A DNA stretch of 64,000 nt from Huiozyma naganishii CBS 8797 (GCF_000348985.1 NC_035930.1:62001-126000); one strand, 5' to 3'. Positions 18,431 through 29,364 are shown, counted from the stretch's first letter. The notes: a model not told the origin generated them from the sequence alone. Program-made: numbers and translations.

Positions 18431-21235
18431 ATGGTTACTGTCAGTGGGAAAGTGATCCCATTGGTGCACACTGTCTGTGCGTGTAGTGCGTTTCTAGCTG
18501 CGTTGGCCACAGGATGCGCTTTACACTTCCACAAAATTGTCGAAAATGCACACTACGGGTACCCAGACGAATGGTTCCCCAGTGTCTCCGCCACCATCGG
18601 AGACAGGTACCCAGAGAGATCGATCTTCCAGATTCTGATTGCCCTGACCGCCTTCCCCAGGTTCCTGCTCCTCTTGGGCGGGCTGTACACCACAGGTGAC
18701 GTGGTCACGTGTGTCGTGGCCACCATCAGAACTGTCACCTGTGGAGGGTGGGTCTACATCACCTCGACAGACGATCACGACATCCACGACATTTTCATGA
18801 TCTCGTACATCGTGCTCACATTACCCTACGATATCCTCGTGACCCGCAAGTCGCCCTACAAAGGGGCAAAGGCGCTCGTCGCGACCACTTTCTTCGGGTT
18901 GCTGGTGCCCATGCTTTACTGGTACTACCAACATCAGGTCCTCCATGTCCCCGGCGCCTATTCGATCTACGCTTACTTCGAATGGTCTCTGATCCTCTTG
19001 GACGTGGCCTTCGACGGGTTGCTCTACCACGATTTCAAAGCGTTTGATATCATTTTGCAACCAACCGCTGAATCGGTGATCAAAGTGACACCTGTAAAAA
19101 TGGGGACGAAAAAACAGATGGCCAACCCCCCTAGACCCGTCAACACATGTTTATACTTGCTTGTGAACACTTTGAACTTTTTCATTTTCTGGTCTGGAGT
19201 CACTTCTCTGTACTGCATGGTGTGGTATTTCCCACTGTGGTACATGGGTATCTCCGGGTTTGAAATCGCCATCTTTGGTACAGCGGGATGTTTCATCCTC
19301 GCCATGCCAGGTTTACCAAACGTTCTATTTACTTTGGGACCATTGATAAGCGGGCTGATCACTGTCAATGCGTACCTCGTCGAAACACCGGAGACCAGGC
19401 TAGTCGTCGTCTCACTCGGTAATATTGTCGCAGTGGCAAGTTTTGTCCAACAACTGAGATCCATCAAGACTAAGCAAGTCTCGCTGAAGTTTGCAGTGGC
19501 CTTCCTTTTGGGATTGACTTCCTCTGTCGTCTTCAAAATGACATTCTATTCTAACAACCCGATTTGGGCCATCTTCAATGGCGACAACAACGGGTACAAC
19601 AAGACTGGGCTAGTGATCGTCCTCATCGGTGGTCTATTGTCACCCTACACAAACGCAATCCACAAACAACAGCCGGGAACATCCACGGATACGAAAGGGG
19701 ACACGCCCCGTCCAACGTACGGCTTTGGTAAGAAGTTACTAGTTTCCCTAGGTTTTGGCGCATTGTTCTACAGTATTCATCAATTACTGACAGACGCATC
19801 CACCGTGATCTACTGGTGTTGGGAAGGTTATGGTGACCACCAGGGGCCCCTGCAATGGCCATGGTCCTCATTGGTTTGTGCACTTATGCTTCTGGCCACC
19901 GCCACATCCCCCAAATTTTTCAATTCGAGTACCGTCCCTGTTTTATTGCTCATCACCTCTACGGCGGTTATGTCCATCAAGGAAATCCAGGAATGGAATA
20001 AATTCATCTTCGGTGGCATTCCCTACATTGTGTCAATTTTGTGGATTGTTCCAACCTATTTAGAGACAATGATATCAGTCACAGGAGTCATGTGGTTCAC
20101 TCTCTCCTTTGTGCTCTACAACTTCTTTGTGCTAGCACATGTCTGGGTGGTCGCGTATGCGTTTGTACCAGGTGGGTGGTTGCTCAGAGAGAGGAGCGAA
20201 CTTGTATTGGCTATATCTTCCGCGTTGATTGTCATTGGTATTTGTGTTTCTCGTGCTGGTACTTCTCGTTACTCCACAAGTACACTGTGCAAATCGATCG
20301 CATTTTACACGGTTCTTGGACTTTCCTTGATTGGGTACTTCACGTATCAAATCAAACCGTTGGGGACCCCACAACCTTACCATCCGGAGAATAAACTGAT
20401 CACAGCTGGTATCTGGACTATCCATTTCGGCTTGGATAACGATATGTGGGCCTCGGAGGATCGTATGACGCAGTTACTTCGCGAGATGGAATTGGACGTT
20501 GTCGGGTTGCTAGAAACTGATACGCAAAGAATTGTCATGGGTAACAGAGATTTGACAAACAAAATGGCACATGACTTGAACATGTACGCAGACTTCGGCC
20601 CTGGTCCAAACAAGCACACTTGGGGGTGCGTCTTGCTATCCAAGTTCCCTATTGTGAACTCCACTCATTACCTACTATCGTCCCCCGTTGGTGAGCTCGC
20701 CCCAGCCATACATGCCACACTACGCACATACGACGATGTGCTGGTGGACGTTTTCGTTTTCCATAGTGGACAAGAGGAGGATGAGGAGGATAGAAGGTTA
20801 CAATCTGAGGAGTTGGCTGCACTAATGGGCTCCACGACCCGCCCAACTATTCTGTTGAGTTATCTGGTCACTGATCCACACGAGGGGAACTACAACACGT
20901 ATGTCAGCGAGACTTCAGGTATGCACGATATTGACCCTAGTGACGATGATAGATGGTGCGAATATATCTTGTACAAGAAGTTAAACAGAGTCGGTTACGC
21001 ACGTGTCGCCAGAGGCTCGATTACAGACACGGAATTACAAGTTGGTAAATTTGAAGTGTTGAGTAATGAAGAATTGGCGCATGCGGGGAGCACGATATAC
21101 GACTCGCAACATACGTCTGAGCCAATTAACGATCAAATTAAGTTCCCAGATATTTTCAAAGGCGACGGTCAAAGAGGCCATTTTTACCATGTCTTCGATC
21201 AACCGCGTTATTACAATAACAAAATTGACGCATAA
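18431..21235 (+). CDS. CWH43: Cwh43, GPI-anchor ceramide remodelling protein
   Basis: Predicted 934 residues (S. cerevisiae 953). Cwh43 is an ER multi-pass membrane protein that replaces the diacylglycerol moiety of GPI anchors with ceramide. The N-terminal third is a Frag1/DRAM/Sfk1-like membrane domain (PGAP2-like), and many hydrophobic spans follow to about residue 660. The C-terminal ~270 residues are a soluble endonuclease/exonuclease/phosphatase-fold domain ([49 protein letters not shown]). [17 protein letters not shown] is almost invariant in the family. The ATG at 18431 ([14 protein letters not shown]) aligns with the S. cerevisiae start; the open frame upstream has no ATG. In S. cerevisiae the region between CWH43 and POL4 holds YCR016W, snR33 and YCR015C. 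Confidence 0.94.
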   Translation: MVTVSGKVIPLVHTVCACSAFLAALATGCALHFHKIVENAHYGYPDEWFPSVSATIGDRYPERSIFQILIALTAFPRFLLLLGGLYTTGDVVTCVVATIRTVTCGGWVYITSTDDHDIHDIFMISYIVLTLPYDILVTRKSPYKGAKALVATTFFGLLVPMLYWYYQHQVLHVPGAYSIYAYFEWSLILLDVAFDGLLYHDFKAFDIILQPTAESVIKVTPVKMGTKKQMANPPRPVNTCLYLLVNTLNFFIFWSGVTSLYCMVWYFPLWYMGISGFEIAIFGTAGCFILAMPGLPNVLFTLGPLISGLITVNAYLVETPETRLVVVSLGNIVAVASFVQQLRSIKTKQVSLKFAVAFLLGLTSSVVFKMTFYSNNPIWAIFNGDNNGYNKTGLVIVLIGGLLSPYTNAIHKQQPGTSTDTKGDTPRPTYGFGKKLLVSLGFGALFYSIHQLLTDASTVIYWCWEGYGDHQGPLQWPWSSLVCALMLLATATSPKFFNSSTVPVLLLITSTAVMSIKEIQEWNKFIFGGIPYIVSILWIVPTYLETMISVTGVMWFTLSFVLYNFFVLAHVWVVAYAFVPGGWLLRERSELVLAISSALIVIGICVSRAGTSRYSTSTLCKSIAFYTVLGLSLIGYFTYQIKPLGTPQPYHPENKLITAGIWTIHFGLDNDMWASEDRMTQLLREMELDVVGLLETDTQRIVMGNRDLTNKMAHDLNMYADFGPGPNKHTWGCVLLSKFPIVNSTHYLLSSPVGELAPAIHATLRTYDDVLVDVFVFHSGQEEDEEDRRLQSEELAALMGSTTRPTILLSYLVTDPHEGNYNTYVSETSGMHDIDPSDDDRWCEYILYKKLNRVGYARVARGSITDTELQVGKFEVLSNEELAHAGSTIYDSQHTSEPINDQIKFPDIFKGDGQRGHFYHVFDQPRYYNNKIDA

Positions 21236-21899
21236 TGAGCTAGACACTGATAAACAGGTTCGTTTCGCTGAGAGACACGTAACAAACATAGCGCTTGAAT
21301 GACCTAATTCTATTTATCCATGTGTATGTTTCTTTGATGTATTGTACACCCACCATTATTTTACATGAAAAAAAAATAACTGAAAAAGCTCAGAAAATTT
21401 TTTTAGTATAAAACGAAGCGACTTATTTTCTTTGCTGATTTCATGGCGCTTTGCTCTTCTTTCAATTACGGTTCGTAAATAACCATGCAGAGTCTGTATC
21501 GTTTCCGTGTGAATTAACTAGCCAATTTATGGGGATAGATATCCCAGTTTTCGAGCCCTTCGGGACTTGGTTACTGGATGGTTCTTCTACTTTGTTTGAA
21601 GTTTCCTACTCTAGCAGAGAATAATTGCACCAGTTTGAGCCGGTCCTTACCCTGTAATCATTAATATTATAAACTAGGGGCTGGTATAGAAGTGTGTGAA
21701 CATTTATGCTTGTGTAGATTTTTTTTCGTGTCGTCGCTTTAGGGAAAGGGTACTTGTAAGTACAGTTTTGAGGTTCTTGCATCCAAAACAGCCTTGTATA
21801 AAAAGTACCTTGTAACGTAAGCGAGAACATCGCAACTGGTGGATGAGTCCTTGTTTTCCGTCAACTCACTAAAAGATTGACGATGCTTAAGGGGTCCGT
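21236..21899. other. CWH43-POL4 intergenic region containing a snoRNA candidate
   Basis: 664 bp. No protein gene is recognisable; the S. cerevisiae genes YCR016W and YCR015C that lie here are absent. The central part (about 21515-21705) folds as an H/ACA snoRNA, listed separately. Upstream of it, about 21372-21415 is A/T-rich and would suit a snoRNA promoter; downstream a T-tract at 21719-21725 may help termination. Confidence 0.6.
21515..21705 (+). ncRNA. SNR33: Probable H/ACA box snoRNA snR33 (guide for 25S rRNA Psi1042)
   Basis: Seen in sequence: a 3' hairpin followed by ACA at 21700-21702. The lower stem pairs 21625-21630 (UUGCAC) with 21694-21699 (GUGUGA, with G-U pairs). The upper stem pairs 21640-21646 (CCGGUCC) with 21678-21684 (GGGCUGG), 7 bp. 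Between them is a pocket with left strand CAGUUUGAG (21631-21639) and right strand UAUAGAA (21685-21691). From the top of the pocket to ACA is 15 nt, the H/ACA spacing rule. H box candidates AGAGAA/AGAATA lie at 21616-21623. AGUUUGA pairs with UCAAACU and AUAG with CUAU of the conserved 25S sequence CUAUUCUCAAACU, the snR33 target. Known: snR33 lies between POL4 and CWH43 in S. cerevisiae. The 5' end and 5' hairpin (CTAG/CTAG closing near 21518 and 21611) are uncertain. Confidence 0.75.
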
Positions 21900-23666
21900 A
21901 TGATTTTTGACGGTGTCAAGTTCTTGATTTTACCAAATGCCAGCACTGCTGCCCTTCAATTCATAACAAAGTTAATTGAAGATAATGGCGGACATGTCAT
22001 CGAAAGGATGAGTGAAGTACATGGTAAAATACTAGTCTTGGTTAACGATTCGTACGTCACAGAAGACTACAAGCTGAGAGATGAAAAGTACTTCAGAAAA
22101 GAGTTTCAGCTGGACTACGATGCTGTGTGGCAGTTCATCTTCGACCACGATTTACCCTGCTTAAACGTCAGTTCAGTAAGCGACTGGATAGCTAAGGGAG
22201 AGCTTAATGTGGCACACATAGCGCTCATCGACACATCTGCATTGGAGAATGATGAGACACAAGAAAATTTTCCGTCAAGTAGTGCTAACTCTGAGCAACC
22301 TTCTCCAGCATGTACGGCTGAAATGAAGGATACAAAAACAAGTCACAGTGAAAGTGAGACAGATATAGAGGGTTTTGTAGAGATGAGCCCATCCAGTAAT
22401 TCACCCATGCCCGCACCTTCTGTGATTCCGGACCCCCCGGTGATTAAAGCAAACGAAAAGTACGTTAGATTGACAGAAATCCCGCGAATGAACTCACAAT
22501 TGATAGATGCTATGCAACGCCTATACAAGAAGTATGACATTAAAGGGGATCATTTCCGGAGCCGAGGGTACAAACTGGCAAAGGCATCGATTGAAAAATG
22601 CCCTTTCCAAATTAAGTCTGGGGAACAAGCACAACTTGAGCTAGCTAACATTGGGCCAAGCATCGCCAAAAAAATACAAACTATCTTGGCGTCTGGCACT
22701 CTGCCCGGCCTGGACGACTCCAGTGAACTTGATCAGAGGTTAGAATATTTTACAAACTGCCATGGGATTGGCACTCACACGGCCAAACGATGGCTAGCAT
22801 TACAATACACGAGCTTTACAGATGTACTGCGCGGTTCGCCGCAAGAGTTTGTCAGCGGTTGGCCATCGTTACTTGGTTGGTCCTACTTTGAGGACTGGTC
22901 GCGCAAGATATCTAGAACAGAGTGTGAAAAGCACCTCTCAGTAGTGAAACAGTGTCTTTCTGAAATTGATCCAGATTGCCAGGTAGAATTGCAAGGAAGT
23001 TACAACCGTGGTTCTCAGACGTGTGGTGATATCGACCTACTGTTTTTTAAGGAGAACTGTGACAATTTGGTAGTGATAGCAGAAATATTCGAGAGGCTTG
23101 TGTCCTTGTTGCACAGTAGGGGCTACATTCAGTGCATCTTACAATTAACCCCAGATTTATTTGATGAGTTTAAATCTAAGTTGAAGGGTATTTTTGATAA
23201 GTGCGAGCTTCCATTCCCTGCAAAGAATCATTTTGGCAATGATCGACACATACATAAATATTATCTTGGAGTGAAATTAACCAAGCATCAGTATAGGAGC
23301 GAAGAACTACTTCGAGCGGGGCAATACTTGCATTTGAAACCTTGTGATAATTTCATGTCCTCAAGTTCCAAAAAGTCGGAGAATCCGTGCAGGAGACTTG
23401 ATTTTTTCTGTTGTAAATGGTCTGAACTAGGTGCAGCCAGGATTCAATGGACTGGATCTGGTGAGTTCAACAGATGGATTAGATTGCGTGCCGCCAAAAT
23501 GGGTTACAAACTGACACAGCACGGACTTTTCAAGGGCGGTCAAAAACTAGAGAGCTTTGATGAGGGTGTCATATTTGACACGTTGGACGTGCCTCGAATT
23601 CCGCCTGAGGAAAGAGAGCAGGGACTCTGGATGACTAAACTCAACGAGAAGAACACAGTAGCATAG
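21900..23666 (+). CDS. POL4: Pol4, X-family DNA polymerase of end joining
   Basis: Predicted 588 residues (S. cerevisiae 582). Pol4 is the yeast Pol beta/lambda-type polymerase that fills gaps during non-homologous end joining with Dnl4-Lif1. An N-terminal BRCT domain (about 1-110) leads to a Ser-rich linker. Then come the 8-kDa and fingers region with helix-hairpin-helix motifs (LANIGPSIAKKIQ, CHGIGTHTAKRW) and the palm with catalytic aspartates in GDIDLLFF (D377, D379) and RRLDFF (D501). The thumb ends the protein, with GPS-type residues replaced by SSSKKS. The first ATG follows an upstream stop and suits the BRCT start. Same strand as CWH43, convergent with PGK1 (151 bp). Confidence 0.93.
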   Translation: MIFDGVKFLILPNASTAALQFITKLIEDNGGHVIERMSEVHGKILVLVNDSYVTEDYKLRDEKYFRKEFQLDYDAVWQFIFDHDLPCLNVSSVSDWIAKGELNVAHIALIDTSALENDETQENFPSSSANSEQPSPACTAEMKDTKTSHSESETDIEGFVEMSPSSNSPMPAPSVIPDPPVIKANEKYVRLTEIPRMNSQLIDAMQRLYKKYDIKGDHFRSRGYKLAKASIEKCPFQIKSGEQAQLELANIGPSIAKKIQTILASGTLPGLDDSSELDQRLEYFTNCHGIGTHTAKRWLALQYTSFTDVLRGSPQEFVSGWPSLLGWSYFEDWSRKISRTECEKHLSVVKQCLSEIDPDCQVELQGSYNRGSQTCGDIDLLFFKENCDNLVVIAEIFERLVSLLHSRGYIQCILQLTPDLFDEFKSKLKGIFDKCELPFPAKNHFGNDRHIHKYYLGVKLTKHQYRSEELLRAGQYLHLKPCDNFMSSSSKKSENPCRRLDFFCCKWSELGAARIQWTGSGEFNRWIRLRAAKMGYKLTQHGLFKGGQKLESFDEGVIFDTLDVPRIPPEEREQGLWMTKLNEKNTVA

Positions 23667-23817
23667 AGGTACCACTCATAATAATAAAAAAAGGTTCACT
23701 CATATAATGGTGTCTTAATATCCAGATAATAATGCGGATAAAAGCTTTTTTCTAATAGAAGACAGTTGATGTATATATCTAAATCTATATATCAAAACGG
23801 TTCAAGGGCATGATCAT

Positions 23818-25068
23818 TTATTTCTTTTCAGACAAGAAGGAGACACCTGGCAATTCCTTACCTTCTAGCAATTCCAAAGAGGCACCACCACCGGTAGAGA
23901 CGTGAGAGATCTTGTCAGTGACACCGTACTTCTTGGCGACGGTGGCAGTGTCACCACCACCGATGATGACGGTGTTACCGGCAGAGCAGGACTTGACGAC
24001 TTCGTCCAACATGGCCTTGGTACCAGCGGCGAACTTCTCGAATTCGAAGACACCTGGTGGACCGTTCCAGACGATGGTCTTGGCCTTGGCAATGGTCTCA
24101 GCGAAAAGCTTTCTGGATTCTGGACCATTGTCAAGCCCCTGCCAGCCGGATGGGATACCGTCCTTGGCGGAGACAATCTTGGTGTTGGCGTCAGCGGAGA
24201 AGGCGTCAGCGATGATGAAGTCGACTGGTAGGACGATTTCGACGTTCTTGGCCTTGGCCTTTTCGACCAACTTTGGAACGATCTCGGCACCGGCCTTGTC
24301 GAAGATGGAGTCACCAATTTCGGCGTTTTCAATGACCTTCTTGAAGGTGAAAGCCATACCACCACCGATGATGATGGAGTCGACCTTGTCCAACAAGTTG
24401 TCGATCAATTGAATCTTGTCGGCAACCTTAGCACCACCCAAGATGGCCAAGAATGGTCTGGTTGGGTTTTCTAGGGCCTTACCGAAGTACTTCAATTCCT
24501 TTTCCAATAGGAAACCGGCGGCTCTCTGTGGCAAGTCGAAACCGACCATGGAAGAGTGGGCTCTGTGGGCGGTACCGAAGGCGTCGTTGACGTAAACATC
24601 GGCCAAAGAGGACAATTGGTGTCTGAACTTCTCGACGTCCTCCTTGGAGGCCTTGACCTTCTGGCCGTCGACCTTTCTGGAACCTTCCTCCTCGATGTGG
24701 TATCTCAAGTTCTCTAGCAGGATGACGGAACCTGGGGCAGCGGCCTTGACGGCGGCGTCGACCTCTGGGCCGACACAGTCGTTCAAGAATTGGACCTTCT
24801 TACCCAAAAGGGTTTCCAATTCGGCGGCGACTGGAGCCAAGGAGTATTTGTCGTTTCTTTCACCGTTTGGTCTACCCAAGTGAGAGGCCAAGACGATGTA
24901 TTTTGGTTGCTTTTCCAAGACGTACTTGATGGTTGGCAACGCGGCGACGATTCTCTGGTTGGAGGTGATCTTCTTACCGTCCAATGGGACGTTGAAGTCA
25001 ACTCTGATGAAGACACGCTTGTCTTTCAAGTCCAAGTCCTGGACAGATAGCTTAGAAGATAGAGACAT
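23818..25068 (-). CDS. PGK1: 3-phosphoglycerate kinase
   Basis: 416 residues, the usual length. It catalyses 1,3-bisphosphoglycerate + ADP to 3-phosphoglycerate + ATP in cytosolic glycolysis and gluconeogenesis. The N-terminal domain has the substrate motif [10 protein letters not shown] with the catalytic arginine, SHLGRP, and [10 protein letters not shown]. The C-terminal nucleotide domain has [20 protein letters not shown] and [11 protein letters not shown]. Codon use is strongly biased, as expected for one of the most expressed genes; this also keeps antisense frames open, which should be ignored. The start fits [16 protein letters not shown] element TATATATAA at about 25217-25225, roughly 150 bp upstream. 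Divergent from ADP1 as YCR012W/YCR011C. Confidence 0.98.
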   Translation of the reverse strand: MSLSSKLSVQDLDLKDKRVFIRVDFNVPLDGKKITSNQRIVAALPTIKYVLEKQPKYIVLASHLGRPNGERNDKYSLAPVAAELETLLGKKVQFLNDCVGPEVDAAVKAAAPGSVILLENLRYHIEEEGSRKVDGQKVKASKEDVEKFRHQLSSLADVYVNDAFGTAHRAHSSMVGFDLPQRAAGFLLEKELKYFGKALENPTRPFLAILGGAKVADKIQLIDNLLDKVDSIIIGGGMAFTFKKVIENAEIGDSIFDKAGAEIVPKLVEKAKAKNVEIVLPVDFIIADAFSADANTKIVSAKDGIPSGWQGLDNGPESRKLFAETIAKAKTIVWNGPPGVFEFEKFAAGTKAMLDEVVKSCSAGNTVIIGGGDTATVAKKYGVTDKISHVSTGGGASLELLEGKELPGVSFLSEKK

Positions 25069-26075
25069 TTTCTATTGGGTGGTTACTGTGTGTGGCAGGT
25101 TGGTAGAACAAGAACAGAAGAAGCAAGAGTTAGAATGTCAATTGAGCCCTAAATAACGTAAAAATTAAACCACACCTAGCAATAACGGGAAACCAATTGG
25201 TAATGTTCAGCAACCTTATATATAATCTGACTCTCTCTCTACAAGAGAAAGTGCGGCATGAGCCTCAGAGCGCAAGAAAAAAGGTGATGATCCGTTGTGT
25301 TCTACACAGGGAGAGCGAGGTGCGTTGCTGCGTTTGTTGCTGTTGACCGTTGCCCTGTGAGCGTGTCTCCGAGGGTGTCCAGTTGGTGGGAGAGGGCTTG
25401 TTACACAGTGGGCTGTTGGCGTTTCCAGAAACTTCTACTACTAGTGCTGCTGCTGCTGGTAGTGTGTGTGTGGTAGGCTGAAACTGCTTGTACGTGGCAT
25501 CAAATGGTGTCACGACAGTGAGCGAAGAAAGCGAAAAAAGAGGAATCTCCAAGAAAATACCGCTACACGCTTTGACCCCTGGAGATCGGGCTTCCCCTAC
25601 GGACGGGTGGCTTCCACTAAAGTGACCGGCAGCCCTTTTTCCTCTTTCGGTTGGTTGCCCGGACTCAGGGAGGCAAGAAGGGTTATAGGATGCCGCAAGA
25701 AGTGGGTGTCTGGGCGGAGGGAAAAAACCCAGTTTTTTTCCAGGTCACATGTATTTCACGTGACCTGGAAATAACGGCACGTGCGTATCACGTGTTTGTT
25801 TGGTTTTTGATTTTTGCTGACTTCCCCCGCCTCCATCTTTGGCTGCCTTCTCTGCCCGGGTACCCCTCTTCCCTTGACATGAGTTGATAAAGATGGGCCA
25901 GTTCAATGTAAGGGTAGTAGAGTTGCAAGACAGACAGACAGTTGGATGGGCAATCGTTAGTGGTACTACACATCCAGTGGGGGTAGTGTTATTATTACTA
26001 TTGGTTGAGTTTGAACTCTACGTTTTGTAGGTCTGGGATTCACGTTTGAACTGGTGTTTGCGAATAGGCCGTACG
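25069..26075. promoter_or_regulatory. Divergent PGK1/ADP1 promoter with Rap1/Gcr1-like and E-box clusters
   Basis: 1007 bp without a gene. On the PGK1 side: TATATATAA at 25217-25225. A candidate upstream activating site at 25591-25615 has two CTTCC (Gcr1-type) cores (25591, 25611) flanking a Rap1-like GGACGGGTGG (25601-25610). On the ADP1 side: three CACGTG E-boxes at 25757-25762, 25778-25783 and 25789-25794, the first inside an 11-bp inverted repeat TTCCAGGTCAC (25738-25748) / GTGACCTGGAA (25760-25770). Known: glycolytic genes in yeast are driven by Rap1, Gcr1 and the E-box factor Tye7. Assignment of factors is inference. Confidence 0.55.
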
Positions 26076-29000
26076 ATGAGGAATAGATTTATGGTGCGGT
26101 GGGCTCTACATTTGGTGGTTTTGTGCAGCACGGTGCTGGTCAAGTCTGTGCTAGCACAGGATTTCGATATTTTCGATATCAGTCGAAGAATTAACGGTAT
26201 CTACGCCGCCGAACTCGAGAAGCAACTGTCCTTCTTGACCGTGCAAGAGGGTCCTGTTTCCAAACAAGACGGCGACAAATGTCCACCGTGTTTCAACTGC
26301 ATGCTCCCCATATTCGAGTGTAAGCAATTTTCGACTTGTAACGAATATAACGGCAGGTGCGAGTGTATAGACGGGTTTGCCGGTGACGACTGTTCTGCAC
26401 CGCTCTGTGGGGCACTTTCAGACGGGAACGATAAAAGGCCCCTGAGAAACGACACTACCAATCGATGTGACTGTGAAGACGGGTGGGGGGGGATCAACTG
26501 TAATATCTGTGAGCTGGACTCAGTTTGCGATGCATTCATGCCGGACCCAACCGTCAGCGGTACTTGCTACAAGCAGGGGATGATTGTCAATAAACTGTAC
26601 CAAGGTTGCGATGTGGTCAACGAGAAAATATTGGAAGTCTTGAAGGGGAAGATCCCACAGGTGACCTTCTCATGTGACAAAGCTGGGGGTGAGTGCAACT
26701 TCCAGTTCTGGATAGAACGGGTGGAGAGTTTCTACTGTGGCCTGGATAACTGTACCTTTGAGTACGACCTGGCAACTAATACCTCGCATTACACGTGCGC
26801 GGATGCAAGGTGTCAGTGTATCCCGGGGACCATGCTATGCGGGGCCAATGGATCCATCGATATAGGCGAATTTCTAACAGAGACAGTGAGAGGACCCGGT
26901 GACTTCACTTGTGATCTCGATAACAGAGAGTGCAAGTTTAATGAGCCCGCAATGGACGACCTGATATCTACAGTTTTCGGGGACCCCTGCATCGAGCTGA
27001 AGTGTGAGTCCGGGGAATGTCTGCATTATAGTGAGATTCCAGGTTACAACCCTCCTGATGCGGGGAATGGGTACATGAGCTGGGAGGCGAAAGTTGCATT
27101 GACATTGACCTCTCTGTCCCTGTTGGGTCTTGTGACAGCAGCCATTTTTTACATCTCGAACTCACCATTTTTCAAAAATGGATCACTGTATTCAACATCC
27201 GGTAGTGATAACTCCGGTGACGATGGGGAGAATTTCTTGAGGGCACAGGTATTGACTACCTTGTCCTTTGAAAATATCAGTTACGATGTCCCGGGGGCTA
27301 AAGATTCCAAAATAGAGGAGAAAGTATTGAATAGCATCACAGGTATGGTTAAACCAGGTCAAATGCTAGCTATCATGGGTGGCTCCGGTGCAGGGAAAAC
27401 TACGCTACTTGATATATTGGCAATGAAGCGTAAAACTGGCCGTGTTCAAGGCACGATTGCAGTAAATGGTCACAGTATTTTGAATAAGCTGTATTCCAAG
27501 ATGATCGGGTTTGTCGATCAAGACGATTTTTTACTCCCCACTTTGACCGTCTATGAGACCGTCTTAAACAGTGCCCTTCTTCGATTACCAAGGTCGATGC
27601 CCTTCACTGCGAAACGTAAGCGTGTGAATCGTGTCTTGGAGGAATTAAGAATAATGGACATAAAGGATAGGATCATTGGGAACGATTTCGAGAGAGGTAT
27701 TAGTGGAGGTGAAAAGAGACGTGTCTCTATCGCTTGTGAATTGGTCACCTCTCCAGCGATACTGTTCTTGGATGAGCCGACTTCGGGGTTGGATGCGAAC
27801 AACGCAAACAACGTTATAGAGTGTCTTGTGAGGCTTGCCAAAAATTATAACAGAACTCTTGTCCTGTCGATCCATCAGCCCAGATCCAACATTTTCAATT
27901 TGTTTGATAAGTTGGTTCTTCTTAGTGACGGGGAGATGATTTACTCTGGTGATGCTATTCGAGTCAACGAATTCCTGCTCAACAACGGGTACAAATGCCC
28001 GACCAATTACAACATCGCGGATTACCTGATAGACATCACCTTCGATTCGACAAACAAGTTGAAAGCTAAGAAGCGGAAAGCGGGTGGTGAAGAAGGTCAC
28101 ACACTCTCTAACATGTTATCCCCAGATGGGAACTCTGATTCTGGTATCCAGAATGAGTGGGAGCATTATGCGGTTCATAGGGATGAGATCCGCAGTCTAT
28201 TGGCGGATGACGAGTTGGCGATGGGGGACTCTGAAGATGCTGCCAACATGCTACAAGTGCAAAAATTGCATGAAAGTTTTAGGGACGGTCCATATTTCGG
28301 TGAGTTGATGCAAGAGATCAAGTTGGTCCAGGATTCGCAGGGCGACCATATGACTTTGATACCTAAATCCAGCAAGCCTGCTACTTTCCTACAACAGTTA
28401 TCGATTTTGTGCTCAAGGACTTTCAAGAACATCTACCGGAACCCGAAACTGTTGATGGCAAACTATCTGTTGACCGCTCTTCTAAGTTTGTTCCTCGGGG
28501 TGTTGTACTACCATGTGAGCAATGATATCAGTGGGTTCCAGAACAGGATGGGGTTATTTTTCTTTATCTTGACGTATTTCGGGTTTGTCACTTTCACTGG
28601 GTTGAGTTCTTTCTCTGTAGAGCGGATAATTTTTTTGAAGGAGAGGTCCAACAATTACTATGGGCCGGCCGCTTACTACTTGTCCAAGATCATATGTGAT
28701 ATATTACCTCTACGGGTGATCCCACCTGTGTTGATGGTGATGATAGTGTACCCTCTAGTGCAACTAAATTACACTGCAGGCGCATTCTACAAGTGCATTT
28801 TGATTTTGATTCTGTTCAATGTGGGTGTATCATTGGAGATTCTGACTATTGGTATTGTGTTTGAGGATCTGAACAACTCGATCATCCTTAGTGTCCTTGT
28901 GCTTCTTGGTTCGTTGCTGTTCAGCGGCCTGTTCATCAACACGCACGACATCACGAACGCTGCGTTCCGATACTTGAAGAACTTTTCCATCTTCTACTAC

Positions 29001-29219
29001 AGTTACGAGTCGTTGTTGATCAACGAGGTGAAGACGCTGATGTTAAGGGAGAAGAAATACGGTTTGAATATAGAAGTGCCCGGTGCTACGATCTTGAGCA
29101 CTTTTGGGTTTCTGACGCAGAACATGGTGTTTGACATCCGTGTGCTTGTTGCGTTCAACATTTTCTTTGCCGTTGTTGGGTACCTCGCGTTGAAGTTCAT
29201 TGTCATCGAGAGGAAGTGA
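26076..29219 (+). CDS. ADP1: Adp1, ABCG-type ATP-binding cassette transporter
   Basis: Predicted 1047 residues (S. cerevisiae 1049). A half-size ABCG-family transporter of unknown substrate, probably in the vacuole/ER membrane. A signal sequence (about 1-30) is followed by a cysteine-rich luminal domain with EGF-like motifs (CNEYNGRCECIDGFAGDDC, CDCEDGWGGINC). A first membrane span (VALTLTSLSLLGLVTAAIFYI) precedes the nucleotide-binding domain: Walker A GGSGAGKTT (K441), signature ISGGEKRR, Walker B AILFLDEPTSGLD. Six C-terminal membrane spans follow. The first ATG in frame is 26076 (MRNRF); a second at 26091 is possible. RPC34 begins only 145 bp after the stop, on the same strand. Confidence 0.93.
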   Translation: MRNRFMVRWALHLVVLCSTVLVKSVLAQDFDIFDISRRINGIYAAELEKQLSFLTVQEGPVSKQDGDKCPPCFNCMLPIFECKQFSTCNEYNGRCECIDGFAGDDCSAPLCGALSDGNDKRPLRNDTTNRCDCEDGWGGINCNICELDSVCDAFMPDPTVSGTCYKQGMIVNKLYQGCDVVNEKILEVLKGKIPQVTFSCDKAGGECNFQFWIERVESFYCGLDNCTFEYDLATNTSHYTCADARCQCIPGTMLCGANGSIDIGEFLTETVRGPGDFTCDLDNRECKFNEPAMDDLISTVFGDPCIELKCESGECLHYSEIPGYNPPDAGNGYMSWEAKVALTLTSLSLLGLVTAAIFYISNSPFFKNGSLYSTSGSDNSGDDGENFLRAQVLTTLSFENISYDVPGAKDSKIEEKVLNSITGMVKPGQMLAIMGGSGAGKTTLLDILAMKRKTGRVQGTIAVNGHSILNKLYSKMIGFVDQDDFLLPTLTVYETVLNSALLRLPRSMPFTAKRKRVNRVLEELRIMDIKDRIIGNDFERGISGGEKRRVSIACELVTSPAILFLDEPTSGLDANNANNVIECLVRLAKNYNRTLVLSIHQPRSNIFNLFDKLVLLSDGEMIYSGDAIRVNEFLLNNGYKCPTNYNIADYLIDITFDSTNKLKAKKRKAGGEEGHTLSNMLSPDGNSDSGIQNEWEHYAVHRDEIRSLLADDELAMGDSEDAANMLQVQKLHESFRDGPYFGELMQEIKLVQDSQGDHMTLIPKSSKPATFLQQLSILCSRTFKNIYRNPKLLMANYLLTALLSLFLGVLYYHVSNDISGFQNRMGLFFFILTYFGFVTFTGLSSFSVERIIFLKERSNNYYGPAAYYLSKIICDILPLRVIPPVLMVMIVYPLVQLNYTAGAFYKCILILILFNVGVSLEILTIGIVFEDLNNSIILSVLVLLGSLLFSGLFINTHDITNAAFRYLKNFSIFYYSYESLLINEVKTLMLREKKYGLNIEVPGATILSTFGFLTQNMVFDIRVLVAFNIFFAVVGYLALKFIVIERK

Positions 29220-29364
29220 TGGAAGAGTATGTACTAAGTAGTGTAGAAAAAAAAAATACCTACGAACAAAAAAAAAAAATTTCGAGATGAGCTGTTGGGG
29301 CTGCAGTTGCCAAGTGCCCAATACGATAACAGCAACTGCCTCCGCCCCCCTTCCCCCGCCCTTG

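Noticed and set aside
23865..24412. Long antisense frames (109-166 codons) inside PGK1
   Set aside because: By-products of the strong codon bias of a highly expressed gene.
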